Assembly: GCA_040752635.1 (NCBI GenBank) | Contig: JBFMGS010000019.1 | Location: 1-38,128, forward strand | DNA from: JBFMGS01 sp040752635 | GTDB lineage: Bacteria > Bacillota > SHA-98 > UBA4971 | Direction of reading: 5' to 3' | DNA: 38,128 nt | Shown: one piece after another, positions 8,487 to 17,043 of the stretch | Layout of the letters: the number at the start of each line of letters is the position of its first letter | Numbering within the stretch: the stretch's first letter is position 1 | Translations under genes and position numbers: made by a program | The notes under the pieces: generated by a model | What the model was told of the DNA's origin: nothing | Database searches by the model: none | The model's input: only the letters and a program-made list of their open reading frames with translations

Positions 8487-10247
8487 TTAGACGACTTGAT
8501 CCTCCCCGAACCTTGCAGAAGAAAGCCTTGCGTAAAGCCCGCCTTTGGCCAGGAGCTCTTCGTAGGTCCCCTCCTCAACGATCTTCCCGCCGTCGAGCAC
8601 GAGGATCCTGTCGGCCATCCGCACAGTGGACAGGCGGTGGGCTATTATGAGGGTGGTCCGATTCCGGAAGAGCCGGGAAAGCGCCTCCTGCACCTGCGCT
8701 TCGGACTCGGGATCGAGCGATGACGTAGCCTCGTCCAGGATGAGGATCCTCGGGTTTCTGAGAAGCGCCCGCGCGATCGCGATCCTCTGCCGCTGCCCGC
8801 CTGAGAGCGCCACTCCTCGTTCGCCGAGAAGCGTGTGATACCCGTTAGGCAGACGCATGATGAACTCGTGCGCGTTCGCAAGCCTCGCGGCCTCCACGAC
8901 CTCCCTCTCGCTCGCTCCCGGCCTTCCGTAAGCGATGTTCTCCGCCACGCTCACGCTGAAGAGAATAGTCTCCTGGGGCACCAGGCCGATCTGCCGTCGC
9001 AGCGATGATAACCTGACCTTTCGGACGTCATACCCATCGATGAGCACGCTCCCCGCGCAGGGGTCATAGAACCTCGGAATGAGGTTGATGAGCGTTGTTT
9101 TTCCGGCGCCGCTCGGGCCGACCAGCGCTACGACCTCGCCCGGCGCAACCGTGAGGTTTATCCCGCTCAGGACCGGCTCATCGACGTGGTAGGCGAAGTA
9201 CACGTCCACGAAGTCGATCCGGCCCTCGATAGTAGGCGGCAGGTTCACCGCGCCCAGCGAATCCTGGGCCTCCGGCTCTGCATCAAGCAGCGCGAAGATC
9301 CTGTCGGCAGCGCCGAGGGCCTGCTGGAATGCGCCATAGGTAGCGGATAGGCGCCCCAGGGGGGTAGGGAGGGTTCCGACTGCGCCGAGAAACGCCATAA
9401 ACCCCCCCAGGGTCAGTCTCCCGCTTATGACCTGTCTTCCGCCGTACCACAGGACTGCCGCAAGCCCTACCACCGCCAGAAACTCCACGAGCGGGGCGAT
9501 AGCCGCATTCACTTTCGCCCCTTTCATAGCAGCATCGAAGTTGCCCTCGTTTTCGCGCCTGAACCTCTCCATCTCATGGGCTTCCATGGTGAAGGCCTTC
9601 ACTATCCTGATCCCGGCGAGAGTCTCCTGCAGAACAGAAGTGACGTCAGCGATCTTGCTCTGAATGAGCCCGGTTATCGTGCGGAGCTTGCTGCCGGCCC
9701 TGCCTACCACCGTTGCGACTACAGGCATGAGAGCGAACGTGGTAAGAGAAAGCTTCCAGTCGAGGTAAAACATAAGCCCTATGATGCCGCCAAGCATTAC
9801 AATCTGAGACAGGAGTTCGGCAATGCCGGAGGCCACGCTCACCTGAACGATGGCCACATCGTTTGTGACCCGCGATATCATCTCTCCCCTGCGCCGGCTC
9901 TCGTGGAATCCCAGCGACATGCGCTGGAGGTGCCCGTATACGTTCTCGCGCAGGTCCGCGACCACCCTGTGGCCCACGAAAGCCATCAAGTATACCTGGC
10001 CGTATGACACGATCCCCTTCAAAAAGAAAAGGACCAGGATGCCGACGACTATGAGGTTGAGCATATGCGCCCTGGTAGCCACGTCGGGCCCTGAGAGCAC
10101 CCTGTCGATGAGCTCCTTCACTACCCAGTACACTGCGAGGTTCGAAAGGCCCGCGAAGGCAGTGCAAACCAGGCCCGCCACGAGAACGTGGCCGTACGGC
10201 ATCATCAGCCTGATAAGCCTTACGAGAGGACCTCCGGGACGCGTCAA
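8487..10247 (-). CDS. msbA: MsbA-type lipid flippase, ABC exporter with fused TMD and NBD
   Basis: 586 residues. The N-terminal half has six predicted membrane helices with the MsbA-like GFHESRRRGEMISRVTND segment. The C-terminal half is an ABC ATPase with Walker A GPSGAGKTT, Q-loop VPQETILF, signature LSGGQRQRIAIARAL, Walker B ILILDEATSSLD and switch histidine IIAHRLSTV. MsbA flips lipid A core across the inner membrane, supplying LptB2FG. Homology to other ABCB-type exporters is broad, so the call rests partly on context: it follows lpxB and an LpxB-like gene and precedes lpt genes, as in Negativicutes. The TTG start overlaps the stop of the upstream glycosyltransferase gene (TTGA). Confidence 0.85.
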   Translation of the reverse strand: MTRPGGPLVRLIRLMMPYGHVLVAGLVCTAFAGLSNLAVYWVVKELIDRVLSGPDVATRAHMLNLIVVGILVLFFLKGIVSYGQVYLMAFVGHRVVADLRENVYGHLQRMSLGFHESRRRGEMISRVTNDVAIVQVSVASGIAELLSQIVMLGGIIGLMFYLDWKLSLTTFALMPVVATVVGRAGSKLRTITGLIQSKIADVTSVLQETLAGIRIVKAFTMEAHEMERFRRENEGNFDAAMKGAKVNAAIAPLVEFLAVVGLAAVLWYGGRQVISGRLTLGGFMAFLGAVGTLPTPLGRLSATYGAFQQALGAADRIFALLDAEPEAQDSLGAVNLPPTIEGRIDFVDVYFAYHVDEPVLSGINLTVAPGEVVALVGPSGAGKTTLINLIPRFYDPCAGSVLIDGYDVRKVRLSSLRRQIGLVPQETILFSVSVAENIAYGRPGASEREVVEAARLANAHEFIMRLPNGYHTLLGERGVALSGGQRQRIAIARALLRNPRILILDEATSSLDPESEAQVQEALSRLFRNRTTLIIAHRLSTVRMADRILVLDGGKIVEEGTYEELLAKGGLYARLSSARFGEDQVV

Positions 10248-11593
10248 GCGCGCCTACCCCCAGTCGCAACCAGCGTGTCGAGGATTATCGCAGATGCTCG
10301 CTCTGCCGCGCCAGGCCGGCCCATGGCCTGCCTTAGCTCCACAGCAATTCTACCGCGCAAGTCATTGTCCTGCAAGAGTTCCAGCAGCTTGATGGCTATA
10401 TCCTCTGCGGTCAGCACACCGCGCACCTCCGGGGTGATCATGCGCCGCTGCCGCTTGTTGGGAATTGCAGTAAACTCGATTCGCTCCGAAGCCTTTCGCA
10501 CCCCCACCCGCTTCAGGTGCCTGCCGACGACTGGCATGCTCCCGACAATACCCAGGACACCTGGAAGCGGGATGTGTTCGGGCAGATTGAGCGGTACAGC
10601 CACCACTGTAGGAATCCCGAGGAATGCGAGCTCCGCTGTGACCGTGCCGGGCATGGTCACGGCAACGTCAGAAGCTGCCATCATGTCATAGCGATCCCTG
10701 TCCGCCACCTTCACGCGGGCGCGGCCGCTCGTTTCAATGACGTACGGGACAGCACTACCGGGTATGACCCTAAGCTCACCGCCCGTTCCCTCGAGCCCAT
10801 GGGAGGCGCGCTGCGCAGCGGGCATGCCATCTGCGGCGGCAGCGAGCGCTTTCGCCACCATGTCTACGGTGACGAACGGGGAGAGGACCATCACGAATTC
10901 CGCGTCGTCCCTAAACCTCTTCACGATCTCCGCAACCCTGAGAAAGAAGGGCAGGCCATGCAACACCTGTCGCCACCTGCTCCCGGGCATGAGGCAGACG
11001 ACAGGCGAAGCGCCGTCAGCCTCCAGTGCCGCCCTGGCAACGTCCCTGCTCGAGACCGGCCGGACGCCATCCACCATGAGGCTTCCCACGATATCGATGC
11101 GTTCGTCGGGCACGCCCTTGCGGCGGAGCTTGTCCCGGATGCGGGCGTCCTCGACCATGAACCGGACGAAACTCCCCGTGAACGCGGCGCTTCGGTCGCT
11201 GTATGCGACCGCGGGAAGGCGGAGCTTCCTGGCAAGAAGCGCAGAGTGCATGGGGTCGCCGCCGAGGTGGACTATGATGCCGGGCCGGCCGCCCGGCCGT
11301 CGCCACCCGACCCGCGCAAGACCCTGCGGGACTACCCCGAGAAGAGCGTACCTCACGTACTCGGATGGCGTCACCACGGCATCGACGCCTGAGAAGCCAG
11401 CCACTACCTGCGCTTCCCACCCGCTCGCAAAAGGGCACGGGGGCAGCACGACGATGATTTCAAGACCCTCAAAGGCCGAAGCAACCCTGGCCTCCGACGC
11501 GCGCAGGCTCGACACAAGCGGCCTCACCCAGCCCGCGACCTCGCCCGGGCCGTTCGCCACGACCACGATGGCAGCCCGTCCGCCGCCGCTCAC
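10244..11593 (-). CDS. LpxB-like GT-B glycosyltransferase of unknown substrate
   Basis: 449 residues from a GTG, 37 bp after lpxB. The N-terminus AAIVVVANGPGEVAGW carries a glycine-rich loop like the first loop of LpxB and MurG-type enzymes. The middle has CLMPGSRWRQVL, equivalent to the PGSR motif of LpxB, and the C-terminus has MMAASDVAVTMPGTVTAELAFLGIPTVVAVP, the nucleotide-sugar site seen in LpxB as SGTATLEAAIIGTPMVVVY. It is longer than LpxB (377 residues in this window) and not a close copy. Genes of this type sit next to lpxB in OM clusters of diderm Bacillota. I infer a glycosyl transfer step in lipid A or a related lipid, but cannot name donor or acceptor. It overlaps msbA, which suggests close co-expression with the flippase. 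Confidence 0.7.
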   Translation of the reverse strand: MSGGGRAAIVVVANGPGEVAGWVRPLVSSLRASEARVASAFEGLEIIVVLPPCPFASGWEAQVVAGFSGVDAVVTPSEYVRYALLGVVPQGLARVGWRRPGGRPGIIVHLGGDPMHSALLARKLRLPAVAYSDRSAAFTGSFVRFMVEDARIRDKLRRKGVPDERIDIVGSLMVDGVRPVSSRDVARAALEADGASPVVCLMPGSRWRQVLHGLPFFLRVAEIVKRFRDDAEFVMVLSPFVTVDMVAKALAAAADGMPAAQRASHGLEGTGGELRVIPGSAVPYVIETSGRARVKVADRDRYDMMAASDVAVTMPGTVTAELAFLGIPTVVAVPLNLPEHIPLPGVLGIVGSMPVVGRHLKRVGVRKASERIEFTAIPNKRQRRMITPEVRGVLTAEDIAIKLLELLQDNDLRGRIAVELRQAMGRPGAAERASAIILDTLVATGGRRA

Positions 11594-11630
11594 CGCCGGG
11601 TCACCCCGGCGATAACGCTACAGCACCCGT

Positions 11631-12764
11631 TCATGCTCCCGCCACCTCGGTCACAAGCCTCGCAGTGCGGTCCAGCGCGCCCGTGGACCCCAGCTTCGCG
11701 CGCGCCTCTGCGAGATCCGCGGCCATACGCGCGGCAAGCCCCGGGTTATCCAGTATCCTCAGGATCTCGCCTGCGATCCTCGGACCTGACGCCTCGCCCT
11801 GCAAGAGTTCAGGAACAATTCTGCTGCCTGCGAGAATGTTCGGCCACGAAATGTACGGTATCGTAAGAAGAAGCTTTCCAAGCGCCCACGTAGAGGATGA
11901 GGTTCGGTACACGACCACCATGGGCGTCCCGATTATGGCGGCCTCCAGGGTGGCGGTGCCCGACGCCACCATAAGCGCATCGGCAGCCGCCATGCACCGG
12001 TTGGCCTGGCCGGACACAACGCGCACACTCACGCCGGATGCTTCGACCCTGGCGCGCACATACTCGCCGGACACCGTGTGGGCAATCGGCATCACGAACC
12101 CCACCTCGGGCTTTGCCCGGGCGATCCTTGCGGCTGCATCGAGAAGCGGCGGGAGCAGCAGCCTGATCTCCTGGCTGCGGCTGCCGGGTAGAATGCCTAC
12201 CACCCTGGCAGACTCGAGGCCCAGGTCTTTTCTTGCCGCTTCCCGATCCCCGGGCCGGGCAGGTTCCACGAGATCCAGCAAGGGATGGCCCACAAACTCC
12301 ACGCTGGCCCCGGCTTCGCGGTAAACCTCAGCCTCCAGCGGAAACACCGATGCGACTTTCGTGACGGTCTTGGCGACCTTTTTGGCGCGGCCCCTGCGCC
12401 ATGCCCACGCAGTGGGGGGGAACAAGTACACGGCTTTGACCCCGCACCTTCTGGCCGCATCAGCCAGGCGCATGTTGAACTCGGGGAAGTCTATGAGGAC
12501 CAGGCAATCCGGGGCCTCCGAGGCGAGCGCCTCAATCGCCTTTGTGAGCACCCGCCGGAGCACGGCCACGCTGCGCACCGCCTCTGCAAGCCCGACCGCA
12601 GAGAGTGCAGTAGGGTTGAAAAGCAGGCGCACACCGGCGGCCTGCATCGACGTCCCCCCGATGCCGAAGATCTCGGCGTCAGGGCGTAGCATCTTTACCT
12701 TTTCAGCCAGGCGGCCTCCGTAAATGTCACCGGACGCCTCCCCGGCCACGATCATGACCTTCAA
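11631..12764 (-). CDS. lpxB: LpxB, lipid-A-disaccharide synthase
   Basis: 377 residues, the normal length. LpxB joins UDP-2,3-diacylglucosamine and lipid X to form the beta-1',6-linked disaccharide of lipid A at the inner membrane. Motifs include AGEASGD (7-13), FGIGGTSMQAAG, the DFPEFNMRLA segment with the conserved substrate-side residues, YLFPPTAWAWRRGRAKKV, GILPGSRSQEI and SGTATLEAAIIGTPMVVVY. The TTG start overlaps the lpxI stop as TTGA; an ATG three codons downstream is an alternative and would leave the fold intact. It is the canonical LpxB of the three family members here. Confidence 0.95.
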   Translation of the reverse strand: MKVMIVAGEASGDIYGGRLAEKVKMLRPDAEIFGIGGTSMQAAGVRLLFNPTALSAVGLAEAVRSVAVLRRVLTKAIEALASEAPDCLVLIDFPEFNMRLADAARRCGVKAVYLFPPTAWAWRRGRAKKVAKTVTKVASVFPLEAEVYREAGASVEFVGHPLLDLVEPARPGDREAARKDLGLESARVVGILPGSRSQEIRLLLPPLLDAAARIARAKPEVGFVMPIAHTVSGEYVRARVEASGVSVRVVSGQANRCMAAADALMVASGTATLEAAIIGTPMVVVYRTSSSTWALGKLLLTIPYISWPNILAGSRIVPELLQGEASGPRIAGEILRILDNPGLAARMAADLAEARAKLGSTGALDRTARLVTEVAGA

Positions 12765-13627
12765 GCGCCTCCAGCCCCCCGTTCTTCCTGCTCCGTCCGG
12801 CCGTTCGCCGATTTTACCGCGACGACCGCGATCCCTGCAGCGTCTGCAAGCGCTATGACGTCATCTCTCCTCACCACTATCGTGCGGTCAGCCTCGACGG
12901 CGAGAACCGCGGCCTTCATCTGCCGCATCACTTCTACAGTATCAGGACCTACAGCCGGCACGTCGAACCGGTCATCCTGACCGGGCCACGCCACCTTCAC
13001 CACAACGCAGCCGGGAGCCATGTGCCCTGCTCGCCTTATCATGTCATCCGTGCCCTCCGCCGCCTCCACCGCAACCACAGTGCGATCTTTCACGACCACT
13101 GCCTGGCCTATGCGAGCCCCGGCTATGTGCTTTGCCATCGCAAACCCGAACTGTACATCCTCCCACTCGGCTGGAGAGGGACTCCGACGCCCCAGAACTC
13201 CTTCGCGCGGCACAGCATCACCCAGGTAGAGCAATTGGCCCAGGACAACGATCCCCTCCGCCTCGAGCCCCTTTACGAAGGCCGCAAGCACAGATGTATC
13301 AGCTCCGTCGCGCTTGCCAGGGGTGACTTCCTGGATCGCCCGCCACGCCTTGCGCTCGAAGCCGGCCGCCCTCCACACCTTGCCGATCATGACGACCTGG
13401 GTTACGCCCTCGTTCTTGAGGATGGGTAGGATGGTGGAGGCATCCGTAAGGTCTACCCTGTAAATGCGGCTGGCGGCGCTGCTGACCTGGGGATCGAGCT
13501 TGTCAGAGAGGGATACGACCACCACCTCGTTGCCGAGGCCGGACGCATTTCGCGCTACAAGGGCCGGGAGTTCCCCCTCGCCGGCGATGAGTCCGAGCTT
13601 CGCCAATGAACTCCGCCCGCCCTTCAA
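12761..13627 (-). CDS. lpxI: LpxI, UDP-2,3-diacylglucosamine pyrophosphatase
   Basis: 288 residues of the LpxI (DUF1009) family, which hydrolyses UDP-2,3-diacylglucosamine to lipid X and UMP in organisms lacking LpxH. The N-terminal GLIAGEGELP (12-21), TPGKRDGADTSVL (about 103-114) and VVAVEAAEGTDDMIRRAG (about 184-201, including the region of the catalytic acidic residue) are the recognisable blocks. It sits between lpxA and lpxB, the usual LpxI position in diderm Bacillota. The TTG start overlaps the lpxA stop (TTGA); an internal TTG at codon 8 is also possible and would give the more usual short N-terminus. Confidence 0.93.
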   Translation of the reverse strand: MKGGRSSLAKLGLIAGEGELPALVARNASGLGNEVVVVSLSDKLDPQVSSAASRIYRVDLTDASTILPILKNEGVTQVVMIGKVWRAAGFERKAWRAIQEVTPGKRDGADTSVLAAFVKGLEAEGIVVLGQLLYLGDAVPREGVLGRRSPSPAEWEDVQFGFAMAKHIAGARIGQAVVVKDRTVVAVEAAEGTDDMIRRAGHMAPGCVVVKVAWPGQDDRFDVPAVGPDTVEVMRQMKAAVLAVEADRTIVVRRDDVIALADAAGIAVVAVKSANGRTEQEERGAGGA

Positions 13628-14454
13628 TCGCGCACCCCATGGGGGTGGCCTGCGATGACGCCTCTACATGACGCTTTAAGGAACTGGAGAAGGCCCTCGA
13701 TTTCACCGGACCCCGAGAGCTCTGTCTCGATCTTGCCGATGGCCTGCGTGAGGTTGAGCCCGGACTCGTAGAGGATCTTGTAGGCCCGCCTTACTGCGTC
13801 GCGGACCTCGAGCGGAACGCCGTTCCTGCGCATCCCCACGATATTCACTCCGATAACGCGGGCGGGGTTACCGTCAACCAGCATATAGGGAGGCACGTCC
13901 TTCGTGACCTTGGCCATGGCGCCGATCATGGCCATCTTGCCGATTTTCACAAACTGGTGGACTCCTGCCATGCCGCCGATGATTGCGTAGTCTTCTAGCG
14001 TACAATGCCCCGCGAGCGCGCCCCCTCCTGTAATGACCGTGTGATTCCCTATCCGACAGTCGTGAGCGATGTGACCGTAGGACATGACCATGTTGTTGTC
14101 GCCGATGCGCGTCTCGCCGTGGCCGGTAACCGTGCCGCGGCTCACAGTGGTGTATTCCCGGAAGACGTTGTTGTCGCCTATGACGAGGGTTGTCTTCTCG
14201 CCGTTAAACTTGTAGTCCTGGGGTTCTACGCCGATCCTGGCCCCAGAGGAAAAGGTGCAGTTCTTGCCGATGATGGTCGGGCCGTCGATGACAACGTGGC
14301 TGGCAAGCTTGCACCCATCGCCTATAACCACGTCCTCGCCGATGATACAGTAAGGCCCTATGGTGACATCCTGACCAATCCTGGCGCCAGGGTGAATGAT
14401 GGCGGTGTCGTGAATCTTTCTCATGCGAAAGCTGGGTCTTTGGACGGCCTTCAT
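13624..14454 (-). CDS. lpxA: LpxA, UDP-N-acetylglucosamine acyltransferase
   Basis: 276 residues. LpxA transfers a 3-hydroxyacyl chain from ACP to the 3-OH of UDP-GlcNAc, the first step of lipid A synthesis, in the cytoplasm. Hexapeptide repeats of the left-handed beta-helix cover about residues 15-200; the block GHIAHDC places the catalytic histidine at H131 (His125 in E. coli) with its partner at H128, and VHQF supplies the third conserved histidine (H166). The C-terminal helical domain is present. The ATG has GAGGGGGT upstream. The 139 bp between fabZ and lpxA hold nothing I recognise. The first ten residues precede the usual family start (MRKIHDTAIIHPGARIG), so a start at residue 11 cannot be excluded. 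Confidence 0.95.
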   Translation of the reverse strand: MKAVQRPSFRMRKIHDTAIIHPGARIGQDVTIGPYCIIGEDVVIGDGCKLASHVVIDGPTIIGKNCTFSSGARIGVEPQDYKFNGEKTTLVIGDNNVFREYTTVSRGTVTGHGETRIGDNNMVMSYGHIAHDCRIGNHTVITGGGALAGHCTLEDYAIIGGMAGVHQFVKIGKMAMIGAMAKVTKDVPPYMLVDGNPARVIGVNIVGMRRNGVPLEVRDAVRRAYKILYESGLNLTQAIGKIETELSGSGEIEGLLQFLKASCRGVIAGHPHGVRD

Positions 14455-14593
14455 CAGGATACCCCCTCGCGGCGTTGTTCGCTGGCAGCCATGAAGTCGC
14501 GCCGCTTTTCGCTATGCTGGGAAACACTTCTGAACCCCAACTCGAGTCCCAAGCCGGTCAGAAACTGCGAGCAACCGTGCATCCGCAACTCGG

Positions 14594-15076
14594 CTATTGC
14601 ATTCGCCCACTCGTACCCTCCTGTGGTGCCGCGCTGGCCTCTCCTTGCTGCGCGTCCACGAAGGCGAAGGTGAGCTCGGCATCGGCTACAAGCCTTTCTC
14701 CCACGAATGCGGAGCAAGCGACTCTCCCGACGTTACCCCTCGTCCGGATGAGCTCAACCTCTATCCTTAGCTGATCCCCCGGCACCACTGGACGGCGGAA
14801 CCTGGCCCTGTCCACGGCCGCAAGGTACGCGAGCTTACCCTGGCCCTCGGGAGACTCGAGCGCGGTGAACGCGCACACCTGGGCCATGGCCTCCAGGATG
14901 AGGACCCCGGGCATCACCGGGTTCCCCGGAAAATGACCCTGGAAAAACGGCTCGTTGATTGTGACGTTTTTCAGGCCCACAGCACGCCGGCCCGGTTCGG
15001 CCTCGATGATCCGGTCAACAAGGAGAAATGGATACCTGTGCGGCAAGACTCTCTGAATCTCGGCGGCCCCAATCAT
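14594..15076 (-). CDS. fabZ: FabZ, 3-hydroxyacyl-ACP dehydratase
   Basis: 160 residues. FabZ dehydrates 3-hydroxyacyl-ACP in fatty acid elongation and so competes with LpxA and LpxD for the same acyl donors. The hot-dog fold signature is clear: VLPHRYPFLLVDRI, then FFQGHFPGNPVMPGVLILEAMAQ with catalytic H48 and E62. The last 20 or so residues (after FAFVDAQQ) are an unusually long, Ala/Ser/Gly-rich tail with no family counterpart. It lies between lpxC and lpxA, the common lpxC-fabZ-lpxA order that couples phospholipid and LPS synthesis. Confidence 0.95.
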   Translation of the reverse strand: MIGAAEIQRVLPHRYPFLLVDRIIEAEPGRRAVGLKNVTINEPFFQGHFPGNPVMPGVLILEAMAQVCAFTALESPEGQGKLAYLAAVDRARFRRPVVPGDQLRIEVELIRTRGNVGRVACSAFVGERLVADAELTFAFVDAQQGEASAAPQEGTSGRMQ

Positions 15077-15115
15077 GATCGACTTTCAATTCCTCCTGTT
15101 TTCTGCGCCAGTTTG

Positions 15116-16012
15116 TCAGTTACACGGCGAGCAGCCGCTGGAAGCCGGGGCCTTCCTGCCCGTGCCGCCTTTGTCTGCGGCCTGACGGGCCAGGATCCTG
15201 GCAAGCTCGTGGTTGAGCGAGTGCCCCGAGCCGACCCCTATAAAGTGGCCCGCCACACGACCGACGAGAGCGATATCGCCCAGGAGGTCGAGGGCTTTGT
15301 GGCGGGCGGCTTCATCGGGGAATCTCGACGCGCCGACATACCCGCTGTCACCTACGATCACGGCCTGATCCCGGGTCGCTCCGAGCGCGAGCCCCTTCTC
15401 ACGCAGCGTGTTCAGCTCCCATTCGAATCCGACGGTGCGCGCGGGCGCGATTTCCTTCTTGAAGGTGTCCGGGCTTACCTCGAAATCCACATACTCGGAG
15501 GTTGCCCCCGGCCTTGCGCCGACAAACGTGAAGCTCACCCGAAACCCCTCATACGGCAGCGCCACCAGGTGGCTTTGACCCCTCGTCACTCGGGCGGGAG
15601 CCTGCACCCGGATCTCTGTGCGCCCGGAGTCAAGCTCCCTCACACCGGCTTCTTCGACTAACTCCACGAAGGTGAGTGCGCTTCCGTCGCCGAGCGGGAC
15701 CTCCCCGCCATCCACTTCTACTATTGCGTTATCGATGCCGCACCACATGATAGCCGCGAGGAGGTGTTCGACGGTCAGGACGGTTATGCCGTTCCGGCAG
15801 AGATTGGTAGCACGGTGCGACTCACCTATGTGGTCCACCGTGGCGGGTATCACCGCATGTCGGGAAAGGTCTATTCGGCCGAACAGGATGCCGGTGCCGG
15901 CAGGGGCGGGGGAAATGGTGATGCGCGCGCGCTCACCTGTGTGAAGCCCGCGTCCCTCGTACGATGCCGGTCTTGCTATGGTAGTCTGCCGTCCGGTTGC
16001 CCCTTGCCTCAA
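15116..16012 (-). CDS. lpxC: LpxC, UDP-3-O-acyl-N-acetylglucosamine deacetylase
   Basis: 298 residues. LpxC removes the acetyl group from UDP-3-O-acyl-GlcNAc, the committed step of lipid A synthesis. The zinc ligands are visible: H83 in VEHLLAAI, H238 and D242 in RHKALDLLGD, with E82 as general base and H264 in GSGHSLNH as the fourth conserved histidine. ARTVGFEWEL is the usual PARTFGF block with V for F. The start is TTG at 16012; no ATG or GTG fits before the conserved ARPASYEGRGLHTG block. Two tandem duplications sit in the leader, one directly at the start codon, so start and translation may be regulated there. The C-terminal tail is Gly/Ala/Ser-rich and ends CSPCN. Confidence 0.95.
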   Translation of the reverse strand: MRQGATGRQTTIARPASYEGRGLHTGERARITISPAPAGTGILFGRIDLSRHAVIPATVDHIGESHRATNLCRNGITVLTVEHLLAAIMWCGIDNAIVEVDGGEVPLGDGSALTFVELVEEAGVRELDSGRTEIRVQAPARVTRGQSHLVALPYEGFRVSFTFVGARPGATSEYVDFEVSPDTFKKEIAPARTVGFEWELNTLREKGLALGATRDQAVIVGDSGYVGASRFPDEAARHKALDLLGDIALVGRVAGHFIGVGSGHSLNHELARILARQAADKGGTGRKAPASSGCSPCN

Positions 16013-16044
16013 CCTTGCAGGCTTGCCCCCCTTGCAGGCTTGCC
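16013..16044 (-). repeat. 15-bp direct repeat pair abutting the lpxC start
   Basis: The 15-mer CCTTGCAGGCTTGCC (plus strand) occurs at 16013-16027 and again at 16030-16044, a 17-bp period. On the coding strand the junction makes an AAGGGGGG purine run that is the best ribosome-binding candidate for lpxC, and the first copy ends directly at the TTG start. Confidence 0.75.
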
Positions 16045-16113
16045 TTCTGTTTTCTGTCTCATGTGTAGTTCTACATCCACGCAGCTTTCCCTTCCTGCGG
16101 CGTGGCCTCGGCA

Positions 16114-16137
16114 GCGCAGCAGGAAGCGCAGCAGGAA
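16114..16137 (-). repeat. 12-bp tandem duplication in the lpxC leader
   Basis: GCGCAGCAGGAA (plus strand) is repeated head to tail at 16114-16125 and 16126-16137. It lies in the 198-bp spacer between the ABC ATPase gene and lpxC, about 100 bp upstream of the lpxC start. The spacer also holds a small palindrome, TGTAGTTCTACA, at 16064-16075. Confidence 0.7.
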
Positions 16138-16210
16138 ATGCGTTACACCCTACCCGTTGCGTTTTGCCCCTCGATCAAGTTCGCATCGCAGGGCCCCCGG
16201 GGCTACGCAT

Positions 16211-17014
16211 TCAGGACTCGAGAAGCCTCCGGTACTTCCTTCCCACCTCTGACATGGGGTTTGCGAAAACATCGGCAGGCGCTCCCTGCTCCGCAACCGC
16301 CCCATGGTCGAGCAGTACCAGCCTATCCGCGGCGCGGAGCGCGAAGCGCATTTCGTGGGTGACTATGACCATCGCGGTATCGCCTGCCCTGACGAGGTCC
16401 TCCATGACATCGACCACCTCGCTTACGAGTATCGGGTCAAGCGAGGCGGTGGGCTCGTCCCAGAGCATGAGGACGGGGTTCGGCGCTATGGCCCGGGCTA
16501 TCGCTACCCGCTGGCGTTCGCCGCCCGAGAGTTCGCGCGGCCTGCGATGCGCTGTAGGCCCTGCGAGGCCCACCCGGTCAAGGGCTGCGCGCGCCCTTTC
16601 TCGAGCTGCATCGGGCGGTGCGCCCGCCGCAATGAGGGGGAGCGCCACGTTATCAAGGGCGGAGAGCCTGGCGATGAGGTTCGAGTGCTGAAACACGAAC
16701 CCTATCCTCCTTCTCACCTGGAGAAGCTCTGCGTAAGAAAGGGAAGTTACGTCGCATCCGCCGAAAGTGATCCTGCCGGAATCCGGTTCGACGAGCCGGA
16801 CTATACACCGGAGCAAGGTAGACTTGCCACACCCGCTAGGACCCGTAACGATCACGGTCTCACCCGGCCGCACCTCGAGGTCGATTCCGGCGAGCGCCGG
16901 GGTTTTCCCGTATCTCTTGGCCAGCATTTCAACTTTCAGGACGGGCATACCCGGCCTTGTGCCTGGACGTGCGCCCGTCGTCGCAAGGGCCAGCCCGTGC
17001 AGGCTGCTTCCCAT
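16211..17014 (-). CDS. ABC transporter ATPase, GlnQ/HisP-like
   Basis: About 267 residues from the ATG at 17014, which has GGTGAGG six nucleotides upstream; a GTG at 17026 is also possible. Motifs are Walker A TGPSGCGKST, Q-loop GFVFQHSNLIARLSALDNV, signature ELSGGERQRVAIARAI, Walker B VLMLWDEPTASLDP (W where L is usual) and switch histidine VIVTHEMRFAL. DEPTASLDP and THEM resemble polar amino acid importer ATPases (GlnQ, HisP), but no solute-binding protein or normal permease is nearby. The gene starts 29 bp after a giant permease gene and is its likely partner. It is followed by lpxC, so a role in envelope assembly is inferred from position. Confidence 0.85.
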   Translation of the reverse strand: MGSSLHGLALATTGARPGTRPGMPVLKVEMLAKRYGKTPALAGIDLEVRPGETVIVTGPSGCGKSTLLRCIVRLVEPDSGRITFGGCDVTSLSYAELLQVRRRIGFVFQHSNLIARLSALDNVALPLIAAGAPPDAARERARAALDRVGLAGPTAHRRPRELSGGERQRVAIARAIAPNPVLMLWDEPTASLDPILVSEVVDVMEDLVRAGDTAMVIVTHEMRFALRAADRLVLLDHGAVAEQGAPADVFANPMSEVGRKYRRLLES

Positions 17015-17043
17015 ATCCGGCCTCACCTCACTAACAAAGAGAG

